Below are positions 45,208-52,839 of a stretch of DNA of 64,000 nucleotides, piece by piece. Made by a program: the position numbers and the translations under genes. Each line of letters begins with the position of its first letter. Position 1 is the first letter of the stretch. The notes beneath the pieces are model-generated. The model did not search any database and had not been told where the DNA came from. It saw nothing but the letters and a program-made list of their open reading frames with translations. The stretch is from Megasphaera_A sueciensis. GTDB lineage: Bacteria; Bacillota; Negativicutes; Veillonellales; Megasphaeraceae. The DNA is taken from assembly GCF_050219315.1 (NCBI RefSeq), contig NZ_CP116939.1, forward strand, positions 2,542,001 through 2,606,000. Reading direction: 5' to 3'.

Positions 45208-45834
45208 ATGTATATGAAAGCCTTAGCAAAAAAACTAATCGCCGTTATGAAAGATTGCGGATATGTTATGAAAAAAGGGGAAAACAAATACCATGGGTAT
45301 ACGTATACGACCAGTGCCGATGTACTGGAAAAAATAAATACGGCGTTCGTCCAATATGGAATTGCATCTGCGGCGGTACCGGAATTACTTCGGTTGGATG
45401 ATATTACCACGGCAAAGGGAAATGTAGAAAAACTGGCAACCGTACGGATGGATATCCAGTTAACGGATATAGAATCCGGGGAAACGATCCAGATCACAGG
45501 ACTGGGCAGCGGGCAGGATGGCGGAGATAAGGCGGTCATGAAAGCCCAGACCGCCGCCATTAAGTATGCCTATCTCCTGAGCTTTGCCATTAGTACCGGC
45601 GATGATCCGGAAGCCGACTGCCATACGGATGAAATAACAACCGCTCCAGAAGAAAAAACAGCACCTCATCATCAGATGCAGTCGGTACCGAACCGAACCC
45701 GGCAATCTACCCGACAGCCTGTTTGCAGTGTCTGCGGTACGGTAATCACGGAAAAGGTACTCCAGTTTTCCAAGGATAAATATGGCAGAGCCTTGTGTAT
45801 GGACTGTCAGCGAAGTGCAAAAGGGATAGCGTAA
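45208..45834 (+). CDS. ERF-family single-strand annealing protein with zinc-ribbon tail
   Basis: The 208-residue product matches ERF recombinases: KGENKYHGYTYTTSADVLEKINTAFVQYGI and VRMDIQLTDIESGE. The GxGxGxDxGDKA-type motif is seen as GLGSGQDGGDKAVMKAQTAAIKYAYLLSFAI. The C-terminus has two CxxC pairs (CSVCGT...CMDCQR) forming a likely zinc ribbon, which most ERF proteins lack. ERF anneals single-stranded DNA in phage and plasmid recombination. AAGGAG is 5 nt before ATG 45208; ATG 45214 is the alternative start. Confidence 0.9.
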   Translation: MYMKALAKKLIAVMKDCGYVMKKGENKYHGYTYTTSADVLEKINTAFVQYGIASAAVPELLRLDDITTAKGNVEKLATVRMDIQLTDIESGETIQITGLGSGQDGGDKAVMKAQTAAIKYAYLLSFAISTGDDPEADCHTDEITTAPEEKTAPHHQMQSVPNRTRQSTRQPVCSVCGTVITEKVLQFSKDKYGRALCMDCQRSAKGIA

Positions 45835-45842
45835 CATCGGAG

Positions 45843-45995
45843 ACAGCGTATGTATGCGGATATTCCGCAGATACAGGCGCACCCGATACAATGAAATTAT
45901 GAGATAATAGGAGAGAACCACCACAGGTATCCGACCCTTCTCGCATGTGAAAAAGGAGCAGAAAGCAGCCAGTCCTGCCTTTTGCTCCTTTTTAT
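45843..45995. repeat. Repeated intergenic element, copy A
   Basis: The segment ACAGCGTATGTATGCGGATA, then a TGCGGA/TCCGCA hairpin and TGAAATTATGAGATAATA, is shared with 47365-47516. It ends in GCAGCCAG and a terminator-like stem (AAAAGGAGCA...TGCTCCTTTTT). It lies after the ERF gene and may be a small RNA plus terminator. The rest of the gap up to 46178 holds only the RBS of the next gene. Confidence 0.55.
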
Positions 45996-46178
45996 TTTTA
46001 AAAGAGGATTCTATATTATTTATAGCATTTATGTAGGGGTAATAAATAAAAAAGAAGAGGTACTGTACGGCGGAATATATCGTGGTATAATAAATTCCAG
46101 ACTGCAAAAGTAGTGATTGTTGTAATTTATACTAAAGGAGTGACGTAGCAAATGATGTATTAATTACCTTATTATATA

Positions 46179-47144
46179 ATGCATTATTATAGATTGAGAA
46201 AAAATGATATAGGAGATGACATCATTTTTATGATGAATAATCAAAGAGTTGAAGATACACAGGACGTTGTAGCTGTGTCTTTTTTAAGTTCATTATATAC
46301 TGTTGTTAGAATCGTACATCCTTTTTCTAAAGAAGTACTTGTTGATTACAGCAACAAGGAATCACAACTCTTTAGTGGATGCTGTATCTGTTCCAAAAAA
46401 CAGGCTCATCCTTGTAAACAAGATGGCTGTATGGCGGAAAAAGCATATATGGAAGAGAAAGGATTACATAAATTAGTCCGATATCACCATAAATTGTGGC
46501 TGGTTGCCGTAATCCCGCTGTTATATAAAGCAAAACCAAGTGTACTGGAACTGGTAAAAGATGTGACAAGTGCTTTAACAATTGAGGATGATGAGTATAG
46601 GGAAACGGTTTTATTTCAACAATTTTTTATGCAAATGAATGATACAATCGTTAAGGATAAATTAACGGGGCTGTATAATAAAAAGTATCTGTACTCCCGG
46701 CTGGACCGGGATATTCGGGAAGCAGCAGCCAATCAACAAACCGTATCACTTTTATTTATAGATTTAGATAAATTTAAATTGATTAATGATGACTGCGGAC
46801 ATATGGAAGGGGATCAGGTACTGGCGGATGTAGCAAAAATATTCTGTAATACGATTCGGATAAAAGAGGACTGGGCGTGCCGCTTTGGCGGAGACGAATT
46901 TATAGTATGCTTGAACAACGTGAAGGAAGCGTCTGCGTATCAGATTGCTGAACGAATTCGGATCAAGATTTTTCAATTACGACAAGATAAGGATCCAGGC
47001 ATTTCAGCATCTATTGGCGTGTATACAATAAACATGAAAAAGACGCTGAGAAATATGTCCATGGAAGAAATAATAGATATGGCAGATAAACAGATGTACC
47101 TTGCCAAAAAACGGGGAGGAAACTGTACGGCAATGAACAGGTAG
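46179..47144 (+). CDS. Diguanylate cyclase with Cys-rich N-terminal sensor
   Basis: The C-terminal half is a GGDEF domain: DKLTGLYNKKYL, LFIDLDKFKLINDDCGHMEGDQVL and the active-site GGDEF at residues 237-241. It makes c-di-GMP. No upstream RxxD inhibitory site is seen. The N-terminal 140 residues hold CCICSKKQAHPCKQDGCMAE and LWLVAVIPLLY, resembling PocR-type ligand-binding sensors, possibly with a bound metal or cluster. A good AAGGAG precedes an in-frame ATG at 46152, but TAA follows after three codons. Translation therefore probably restarts at 46179 or at 46227/46230. Confidence 0.85.
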   Translation: MHYYRLRKNDIGDDIIFMMNNQRVEDTQDVVAVSFLSSLYTVVRIVHPFSKEVLVDYSNKESQLFSGCCICSKKQAHPCKQDGCMAEKAYMEEKGLHKLVRYHHKLWLVAVIPLLYKAKPSVLELVKDVTSALTIEDDEYRETVLFQQFFMQMNDTIVKDKLTGLYNKKYLYSRLDRDIREAAANQQTVSLLFIDLDKFKLINDDCGHMEGDQVLADVAKIFCNTIRIKEDWACRFGGDEFIVCLNNVKEASAYQIAERIRIKIFQLRQDKDPGISASIGVYTINMKKTLRNMSMEEIIDMADKQMYLAKKRGGNCTAMNR

Positions 47145-47220
47145 TGTTATGTAGATGGTGGACGAACTAGTAAAGAGTACCCGGGTACTAAAAGTAAAAA
47201 TACGGAAACTGGATAGAAGC

Positions 47221-47254
47221 AGAGTTCATGGGAAATCCCGTGAACTCTGTTTTT
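47221..47254 (+). terminator. Terminator after diguanylate cyclase
   Basis: AGAGTTCATGGGA / TCCCGTGAACTCT with a T run. A second hairpin (CCTATCAAG/CTTGATAGG) follows at 47257-47280. Confidence 0.9.
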
Positions 47255-47364
47255 ATCCTATCAAGCAAGACTTGATAGGATGGTGTGGGCGGTATTTTGG
47301 ATGCAAATAAAGGGCATATATTGAGAAAGCCTTAGGGTACAAAGAAGATAACGCGACACTGAAA

Positions 47365-47516
47365 ACAGCGTATGTATGCGGATATCCAGCGGGTATATGC
47401 GAACCTGACATGCTGAAAGTATGAGATAATATAAATAAGAAATAAAGCGGGTATCAGGTTCTTTCCAGTATAGGATAAAAAATAGAAGGCAGCCAGCCCC
47501 GCTTTCTGTTTTTTTA
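47365..47516. repeat. Repeated intergenic element, copy B
   Basis: It shares ACAGCGTATGTATGCGGATA, TATGAGATAATA and GCAGCCAG with the element at 45843. It ends in a stem AAAGCGGG / CCCGCTTT with TTTTTTT. It occupies most of the 417-bp gap between the cyclase and the XRE regulator. Confidence 0.55.
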
Positions 47517-47561
47517 TGTAGCAAGTAGAAAAAATAGTGGGTATCCGAACAAGAGGTGATA

Positions 47562-47846
47562 GTGTTGTATGCAGATAAGGATACTGTATTTAAACAGATA
47601 GGAGCTAAAGTTGCCTATTACCGGAACATCCGGCATCTAACTCAAAAAGAATTGGCAATACTGGCGCATGTCAGTGTCAGTTCTATCGGACGGATTGAAC
47701 GAGGGAAATATAACCATAATGTGCCAATGTCGATTCTGATTGATATTGCCAATGCCCTTAATATAGATATTTCTCTGCTGGTTACCTTCGAAGAAAAAGA
47801 AAAACAGATCTGGTGGGAGGAAGGCGGGAATATAGGGGCAAAGTAA
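47562..47846 (+). CDS. XRE-family transcriptional regulator
   Basis: The protein of about 94 residues has a Cro/CI-type HTH: VAYYRNIRHLTQKELAILAHVSVSSIGRIERG, then IANALNIDISLLV. The start is uncertain: GTG 47562 or TTG 47565 after AGAGG; a GTG at 47556 overlaps the RBS. It resembles phage and plasmid repressors and may control the small membrane-protein and MORN genes that follow. Confidence 0.85.
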   Translation: MLYADKDTVFKQIGAKVAYYRNIRHLTQKELAILAHVSVSSIGRIERGKYNHNVPMSILIDIANALNIDISLLVTFEEKEKQIWWEEGGNIGAK

Positions 47847-47881
47847 TACGGAAGATTGTAGTAAATAGGAGGGATAGATGA

Positions 47882-48163
47882 ATGGATTTTTTAGGATTAG
47901 GTATGTTGATTGGTATTGGTGTTGTGGGGACGATCGTATTTGGAGTATTGTTGGCAAACAGCTTTATAATTAATCCCAGTCTGATGAGAATGTTCAGCCT
48001 TTGGTTAAGTTGTGTCGTCGGGACGACTGTTGTCGGATATATTCTGTTGAGCTGTTTGGCGAGTGCAGTAGGCTGGGTGATTGACTTTATCGAGGATGAT
48101 TATATGTATATTATCGGCATCTTAATTATACTGTTCGGCATCCGGGCTTGGGCAAAGAGGTAA
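47882..48163 (+). CDS. Small membrane protein, unknown
   Basis: The 93-residue product has three hydrophobic stretches (FLGLGMLIGIGVVGTIVFGV, LWLSCVVGTTVVGYILL, MYIIGILIILFGIRAW) and a charged FIEDD loop. No family is recognised. The RBS GGAGGG is 8 nt before the ATG. It lies between the XRE regulator and the MORN protein. Confidence 0.7.
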   Translation: MDFLGLGMLIGIGVVGTIVFGVLLANSFIINPSLMRMFSLWLSCVVGTTVVGYILLSCLASAVGWVIDFIEDDYMYIIGILIILFGIRAWAKR

Positions 48164-48218
48164 CACTGCCAGCGTTTTTATACCATAGATAATCATATTA
48201 GGGAGGTATTTAGTAGTA

Positions 48219-49175
48219 ATGGGAATCAACAGAATCAGTAGAAACTTGTGGAAATACGGACGGAATATCTTGTCGTATTTCAACCACTATAGGAAGAAAA
48301 AAGGGAGCAATCTGAGTGTGGCTGCTCTACTGTTTGTAATCAGTATATGTATAATGGGTTGTGGTCATGTTTCCTCTGTCAGTAAAATGGTGGGGATGTC
48401 TACCTCGGATTTTTTGAATCAGAAGGTAGAAGATACCAATCCCTATGCAGAGTTTGTCAACTATCCTCCGGAATCTGCAGAATATGCATTTTATCAGGTG
48501 AACCAGTATGCCGGTCCTTATTTTAATGGAATACGGGAAAAGATAAAACAGGCGGTAACAGATAATCCGCAGGAAATCGCTGTCCGGAAAGAAGACGGAC
48601 AATGGATGCGGACGAATGGGACAAGTGATTATTATTACTGTGGGGAATTAAAAGAAAACAAACCGGATGGAATTGGTATTGTGTTTAAAAAGACAGGATA
48701 TAAGAAGCCAAATACCCAGGAAGATGCCGTAGTAATCGAAGATGCGGGAGAATATAAAAAGGGGCGATTAAATGGGTATGGTCAAATATACAAGCGAAAT
48801 CAGGCAACCGGGCATTATTATCTGAGTTATGAAGGAACAGTGCAGGATGGAACAGCGGAAGGTAATGGTATTTCGTATCAATTTATTTCGGTTAGTTTCC
48901 TGAAAAAGACAGCGTATTGTATAAACATTGGGAATTTCCACAAGGGAGAACTGCAGGGAAATTGCAAAATATATGTCAATGGTAGCCTGTTATATGAAGG
49001 TGAATATAAAGATAACGAATATAACGGAAAGGGAATCCTGTATTATCCGGATGGTGGCAAAAAATATGAAGGTGAATTTTCATCCGGTCAGTATGATGGG
49101 AAAGGTACTTCATATCTGAAGGATGGTAGTGTGGAATACAAAGGGAAATGGCGAAATAATGATTATGCCGGATGA
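48219..49175 (+). CDS. MORN-repeat lipoprotein-like protein
   Basis: The 318-residue protein has a basic N-terminus, then one hydrophobic segment ending in a lipobox-like ICIMGC (Cys about 47), so membrane anchoring is likely. From about residue 130 MORN repeats appear: GELKENKPDGIGIV, GEYKKGRLNGYGQIY, then YEGEYKDNEYNGKGILYYPDGG, YEGEFSSGQYDGKG and YKGKWRNNDYAG. MORN proteins bind membranes or partner proteins. The partner here is unknown. The RBS is GGGAGG. Confidence 0.85.
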   Translation: MGINRISRNLWKYGRNILSYFNHYRKKKGSNLSVAALLFVISICIMGCGHVSSVSKMVGMSTSDFLNQKVEDTNPYAEFVNYPPESAEYAFYQVNQYAGPYFNGIREKIKQAVTDNPQEIAVRKEDGQWMRTNGTSDYYYCGELKENKPDGIGIVFKKTGYKKPNTQEDAVVIEDAGEYKKGRLNGYGQIYKRNQATGHYYLSYEGTVQDGTAEGNGISYQFISVSFLKKTAYCINIGNFHKGELQGNCKIYVNGSLLYEGEYKDNEYNGKGILYYPDGGKKYEGEFSSGQYDGKGTSYLKDGSVEYKGKWRNNDYAG

Positions 49176-49195
49176 TGTTAACAACTGTTAATGGT

Positions 49196-49433
49196 ATGAG
49201 CATGAGATTTATAAGATGCGTGAACAGAAATAGGCTATCTAGCGTGATGATGCAGAACGGAACGGCATCCGGAGACGGGTTCAGGATGTGATTGCCTTCT
49301 TGGATGAGTAGCCAATGAAAATTATTGAATACGAAGATCAGCTGGTTCGGCGGTTAATTGAGAAGATAACGGTTTTGATGATATCTTCAAAGTGGAGCTC
49401 AAATCGGGCATTGAGATAGAAATACAGATGTAA
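49196..49433 (+). pseudogene. C-terminal remnant of a large serine recombinase
   Basis: Reading through stops gives MREQK...RDDAERNGIRRRVQDVIAFLDE, then KIIEYEDQLVRRLIEKITV and, after a one-base shift near 49373, FDDIFKVELKSGIEIEIQM. This is the C-terminal end typical of large serine recombinases of transposons. At least two in-frame stops (TAG) and one frameshift are present and the catalytic domain is absent. The next 200 bp to 49638 show nothing recognisable. Confidence 0.75.
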
Positions 49434-49638
49434 GATAACAGGCGCTTTGCATATATTGCAGAGTGCTTGTTTCATAAAAACAAAGTATTTATATGATAAA
49501 CAATGAAGCATATATTACTATCGTTGACGCAGTTGCAATAAAAGTGATATTATGCACGTATAGTATCATTATCAGGTAATAAATGTAGGTAGTATCAATA
49601 CCCAGACTGTTAATCAAGAGTCAGGAGATGAAGAAATA

Positions 49639-50673
49639 ATGAAAAAACAGTTTTGTACAAAATGTGGGGCACCTTTGCGTGAAGATGCTAAATTTTGTGT
49701 TAAATGTGGTACTCCTGTCAAAAGTTTTGATGAAGGGAAAACAAATGTTTCTTCGGCTGATAATTTAAAAATCAAAAACGAAAGGCCACCAATAATAGAA
49801 AAGTCAGACAACATAGTTCTAGATAAAAATGTGGCACAAAATTCTGATATGGGAAATGAAGATAATGAAGATCCATTAAGTATTATGTTGGGTACACTGC
49901 TAGAAGAGCACCCTATACAGATGAAAACACAAGAACAATCAGTGGGTGTAGAACAACAGGAAAACAGACATACAATTTCTGGAAAAGTTAAAGAAAAATC
50001 AAAATTGATTGATGATTCACTTACCAAACAATCTGTTCAAACAGAACAGTCAAACTGTTTTTGCCCATATTGTTTTAAGTTGATCAACGAGGATGAAAAT
50101 ATATGTCCTCATTGTGGAGCCAGATTATTATTATCAGTAGAGACTAAAGCTGAAAATCGTCATAAGAATAATGATAGCAATAATAATTTACCGGACACTA
50201 GCAACAAAATGGCTTTTTACACAGTTATACTTATTGTAGTACTGTTTTTTGCGGGGTATTTTTACTGCTACAAGAATAATATTTTTTCTCAGCCTGTTAA
50301 TATAACTGCGGAACAATTGATGGGTGATTATCGTAGGATAGGTTCCCTAGCTGCAGACAAAAAATATAAAGGGGAAAAACTTGCTATTAGTGGAACCGTG
50401 GTTAGAATAAGTGATTTTACTAATGCAGACAAAATAGGTGATTTTAGTGATACAGACAAAACTAAATGTATTACGTTGTACCAATGGTCTTATAATGGTA
50501 CTCGGTATGTAGTAAATCTTGGAGTACCATCTGATAGGAAAGAGATTATTAATAATATACATGTAGGTGACCATATCGTTGCAACAGGAAATTTTTTAGG
50601 TTTTTCGGAACAGCAAAAAGGGCTTTCAATTTTTGTGATTGGTATGAATACCAGTGATATTAAAAAGCAGTAA
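49639..50673 (+). CDS. Zinc-ribbon membrane protein with OB-like C-terminal domain
   Basis: The 344-residue product starts with a double CxxC zinc ribbon (FCTKCGAPLREDAKFCVKCG). A second one lies near residue 140 (CFCPYCFKLINEDENICPHCG). One transmembrane helix follows (FYTVILIVVLFFAGYFYCY). The C-terminal domain (AEQLMGDYRRIGSLAADKKYKG...ISGTVVRIS...VGDHIVATGNF) resembles the tRNA_anti-like OB-fold family. It is exported or membrane-facing with unknown ligand. The RBS AGGAG is present. It forms a pair with the next zinc-ribbon protein. Confidence 0.8.
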   Translation: MKKQFCTKCGAPLREDAKFCVKCGTPVKSFDEGKTNVSSADNLKIKNERPPIIEKSDNIVLDKNVAQNSDMGNEDNEDPLSIMLGTLLEEHPIQMKTQEQSVGVEQQENRHTISGKVKEKSKLIDDSLTKQSVQTEQSNCFCPYCFKLINEDENICPHCGARLLLSVETKAENRHKNNDSNNNLPDTSNKMAFYTVILIVVLFFAGYFYCYKNNIFSQPVNITAEQLMGDYRRIGSLAADKKYKGEKLAISGTVVRISDFTNADKIGDFSDTDKTKCITLYQWSYNGTRYVVNLGVPSDRKEIINNIHVGDHIVATGNFLGFSEQQKGLSIFVIGMNTSDIKKQ

Positions 50674-50692
50674 TTTTGTGGAGGTTTTTCAT

Positions 50693-51439
50693 ATGCCAAA
50701 ATTTTGTCAAAGATGCAATAAACAATTTGGTGATGATGTTGATTTTTGTCCGTATTGCGGAAATTCCACTATAGAAGTCATTGATGAACTTAAAAAGGAT
50801 GTTTGTCCAAAATGTGGAACACAATTAGTGGGCGATGAGATATTCTGCCCGTCTTGTGGAGTTGAATTATCAAAAACAAAAAATAATGGAGTAGAACATA
50901 TTTGTCCATATTGTGGTACAAAACTTAATAAAGATGATGCCACCTGTCCTCATTGTGGAATGTCCGTTTCGGATGTTAATATATTTGATTGTATTGCTGA
51001 CGAAATCAAAAAAGATGGATATGTTACACCCAGTTCTACCACATCACAAAGTTCACAGCCTCAATCCATGAAACATGTGGTTATTTCACAAAATCAGGGA
51101 TTTTATGCTTTTGATTTTAAAAGGCGATTAAATAGAGCTGCTTATAATATACGATTAATTACGTCAGAAGTTATGAGTATTATTTTGGTATATATATTGT
51201 CCGCAATGTCGATGCCGACGCATAATAAATTTGGACTCTATATACTTGTTATTGTTGTTGTTATTGCTAATATTTATCAAATTCTTATCTCAGTTCAACG
51301 ACTACATGACCTAAATCAATCAGGGAAAATTGCGGGATTTCTAGTTATTCCTATTATAAATTTATTTCTTTTAAGTTACCTTATCTTTTTTAAAGGTACA
51401 TCAGGTGATAATCAGTATGGATTGGATCCATTAGAATGA
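50693..51439 (+). CDS. Zinc-ribbon DUF805 membrane protein
   Basis: The start is at the ATG after GGAGG. The 248 residues begin with three or four CxxC pairs in zinc ribbons (FCQRCNKQFGDDVDFCPYCG, CPKCGTQLVGDEIFCPSCG, CPYCGTKLNKDDATCPHCG). The C-terminal half is a DUF805 domain: FDFKRRLNRAAYNIRLI, three to four hydrophobic helices, VQRLHDLNQSGK, and the GTSGDNQYGLDPL end that is diagnostic. It follows the preceding gene by 19 bp, so both are one operon. The function of DUF805 proteins is unknown. Confidence 0.88.
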   Translation: MPKFCQRCNKQFGDDVDFCPYCGNSTIEVIDELKKDVCPKCGTQLVGDEIFCPSCGVELSKTKNNGVEHICPYCGTKLNKDDATCPHCGMSVSDVNIFDCIADEIKKDGYVTPSSTTSQSSQPQSMKHVVISQNQGFYAFDFKRRLNRAAYNIRLITSEVMSIILVYILSAMSMPTHNKFGLYILVIVVVIANIYQILISVQRLHDLNQSGKIAGFLVIPIINLFLLSYLIFFKGTSGDNQYGLDPLE

Positions 51440-51445
51440 AATTGT

Positions 51446-51910
51446 ATGCCGATATATAGCTGTAAAAGAGAAGAAGATGATTCAGTGTTACGTATGCATA
51501 AAACTGTAATATTATTAATTGTGTCAAGTTTCTTGATCTTTTATGGTGATTGTTTTGTGAATGCTGCGACTAGTAGCATTATGCAACAAATATCAACAGA
51601 TAGAATTTTTAGGCTTGGCATGGGAATATTAGGAATAATTTTATTGATTTGTTTATGTGGACTAATATTAAAAGTCGTTGTTGGTGGAACTAAGGCTGTA
51701 AAAAAAGGAATTGTCGTAGCTAAGAACAATGTACAGGAAAATGTTATGCCAATACTTAAAAATAGTAGTGGTGATAATTACTGGAATCATTTGAACAGTG
51801 TATTGCAAAATATAGAAGATCCTATCATGGGAAGAATGCTCATAACAACACGTATATGTAAAGCCATAGTAAATAAGACGATTATTACCAATAATTCTTT
51901 GAATTGTTAA
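51446..51910 (+). CDS. Hypothetical membrane protein
   Basis: The 154-residue product (or about 138 from the ATG at 51494) has two hydrophobic helices (TVILLIVSSFLIFYG and LGMGILGIILLICLCGLILKVVV). A polar C-terminal tail with basic residues follows. No family is recognised and no clear RBS is seen. It follows the DUF805 gene by 6 bp and is the last gene before the right att repeat. Confidence 0.55.
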   Translation: MPIYSCKREEDDSVLRMHKTVILLIVSSFLIFYGDCFVNAATSSIMQQISTDRIFRLGMGILGIILLICLCGLILKVVVGGTKAVKKGIVVAKNNVQENVMPILKNSSGDNYWNHLNSVLQNIEDPIMGRMLITTRICKAIVNKTIITNNSLNC

Positions 51911-52006
51911 CTTTATGTGGATAATTATTTGTCATTTAACTAAAAGATTGAATGGTTTACAATATATTGTTTTACTTCCGATAAGGTTTTTTTAAGGTTA
52001 TTCAAC

Positions 52007-52041
52007 AAAAAAACGGCCTCACGGTAAATGCCCGTGAGGCC
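52007..52041 (-). terminator. Terminator of tRNA-Gly
   Basis: On the minus strand the stem GGCCTCACGG / CCGTGAGGCC is followed by TTTTTTT. Confidence 0.9.
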
Positions 52042-52099
52042 AGTATTTATCTATGGAGCGGATGAAGGGGATCGAACCCTCGTATCAAGCTTGGGAAGC
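52008..52099. repeat. Right attachment-site repeat
   Basis: The 92 bp are identical to 15767-15858. Here the repeat continues into the 5' half of tRNA-Gly, giving an intact gene. The crossover must lie within these 92 bp. Confidence 0.9.
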
Positions 52100-52127
52100 T
52101 TGTATTCTACCACTGAATTACATCCGC
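52054..52127 (-). tRNA. tRNA-Gly (anticodon CCC)
   Basis: The minus strand folds as a cloverleaf. The acceptor is GCGGATG/CATCCGC, the D arm ATTC AGTGGTA GAAT, and the anticodon arm CAAGC TTCCCAA GCTTG with CCC in the loop. The T arm is GAGGG TTCGATC CCCTT, then T and encoded CCA. The 74 nt include CCA. It is the insertion target of the 36-kb element. Confidence 0.93.
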
Positions 52128-52179
52128 AAAGGTACTTTAGTAGTATACCAAAATGTAAGGTAATTGTAAATATATAAAT

Positions 52180-52839
52180 TTAGAAATGTCGTTGATTTTT
52201 CAGTTCCTTGTACTCATCCAGAAGATTTGGCGGCGTGTCACTTTTAAATATATAGTCTGGAGCAGCAGCGGCAGCTTTTTCAACAGCTGCTTTAAAGTCG
52301 TAATAAACTTGCCATTTTGATTCTACCAGTTCGTGTCCCGTCTGACGCAGGAGAAATGCTGGGTGGTAAGTGGGTATAACCGGAATTTCATTATAGTCGA
52401 ACCATTTGCCGCGGTTACGCATAATACTGGCTGTGTGTCCATAGAAATATTGAAAAGCAACTTTTCCCAAACAGACAATGACTTTTGGCTGAATTAGTTC
52501 GATTTCTTTTGCTAGATGGATATTGGCGCAAAACTTACCTTCTTCTAATGTTGGGGTTCGGTTGCCTTTAGGACGGCATTTTACAATATTTGTAACATAG
52601 ACATGATCTCTGGTGAGTCCGACACTCCATAAGGCTTTGTCCAATAATTTGCCTGAGGGGCCTACAAGCGGGACCCCAAATTCATCTTCCACGCCGCCGG
52701 GACCTTCGCCGACGAACATCAAGGGGGAGGCTGGATCTCCGGAATATCGTGTAGGACCGCGATTTCCTTCATGGCGTAAAGGACATGCTTCACAGGTCAT
52801 GAGTGTATCCAGCCATGGTTTCATTTCTTCGTTTGTCAT
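52180..52839 (-). CDS. Family-4 (Fe-S) uracil-DNA glycosylase
   Basis: The start at 52839 overlaps the upstream ybaK stop (ATGA) and has GGAAGG ahead. The 219 residues show the family-4 pattern: N-terminal C16-x-x-C19 (TCEACPL), FVGEGPGGVEDEFGVPLVGPSGKLLD, and a second cysteine pair (VKCRP...KFCAN). PTYHPAFLLR is motif 2. It removes uracil from DNA and carries a 4Fe-4S cluster. Confidence 0.93.
   Translation of the reverse strand: MTNEEMKPWLDTLMTCEACPLRHEGNRGPTRYSGDPASPLMFVGEGPGGVEDEFGVPLVGPSGKLLDKALWSVGLTRDHVYVTNIVKCRPKGNRTPTLEEGKFCANIHLAKEIELIQPKVIVCLGKVAFQYFYGHTASIMRNRGKWFDYNEIPVIPTYHPAFLLRQTGHELVESKWQVYYDFKAAVEKAAAAAPDYIFKSDTPPNLLDEYKELKNQRHF

Larger units (their letters stand above)
15767..52099. 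mobile_element. Integrative element of about 36 kb at tRNA-Gly(CCC) carrying type I-E CRISPR-Cas
   Basis: An exact 92-bp direct repeat (15767-15858 and 52008-52099) covers the terminator and 3' half of a tRNA-Gly gene. The intact tRNA is restored at the right end, as expected for tyrosine-recombinase insertion into a tRNA 3' part. Between the repeats lie an excisionase, a tyrosine integrase, MobC and relaxase-like genes, ParB, CRISPR-Cas, a recombination module and accessory genes. Base composition changes in blocks (very AT-rich to about 25 kb, richer in GC at 41-48 kb), so the element is a mosaic. No conjugation (T4SS) genes are present and the relaxase looks truncated, so self-transfer is unlikely today. 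Confidence 0.8.

Noticed and set aside
45843..47516. Intergenic repeats near the diguanylate cyclase as c-di-GMP riboswitches
   Set aside because: The conserved c-di-GMP-I and -II core sequences are absent.
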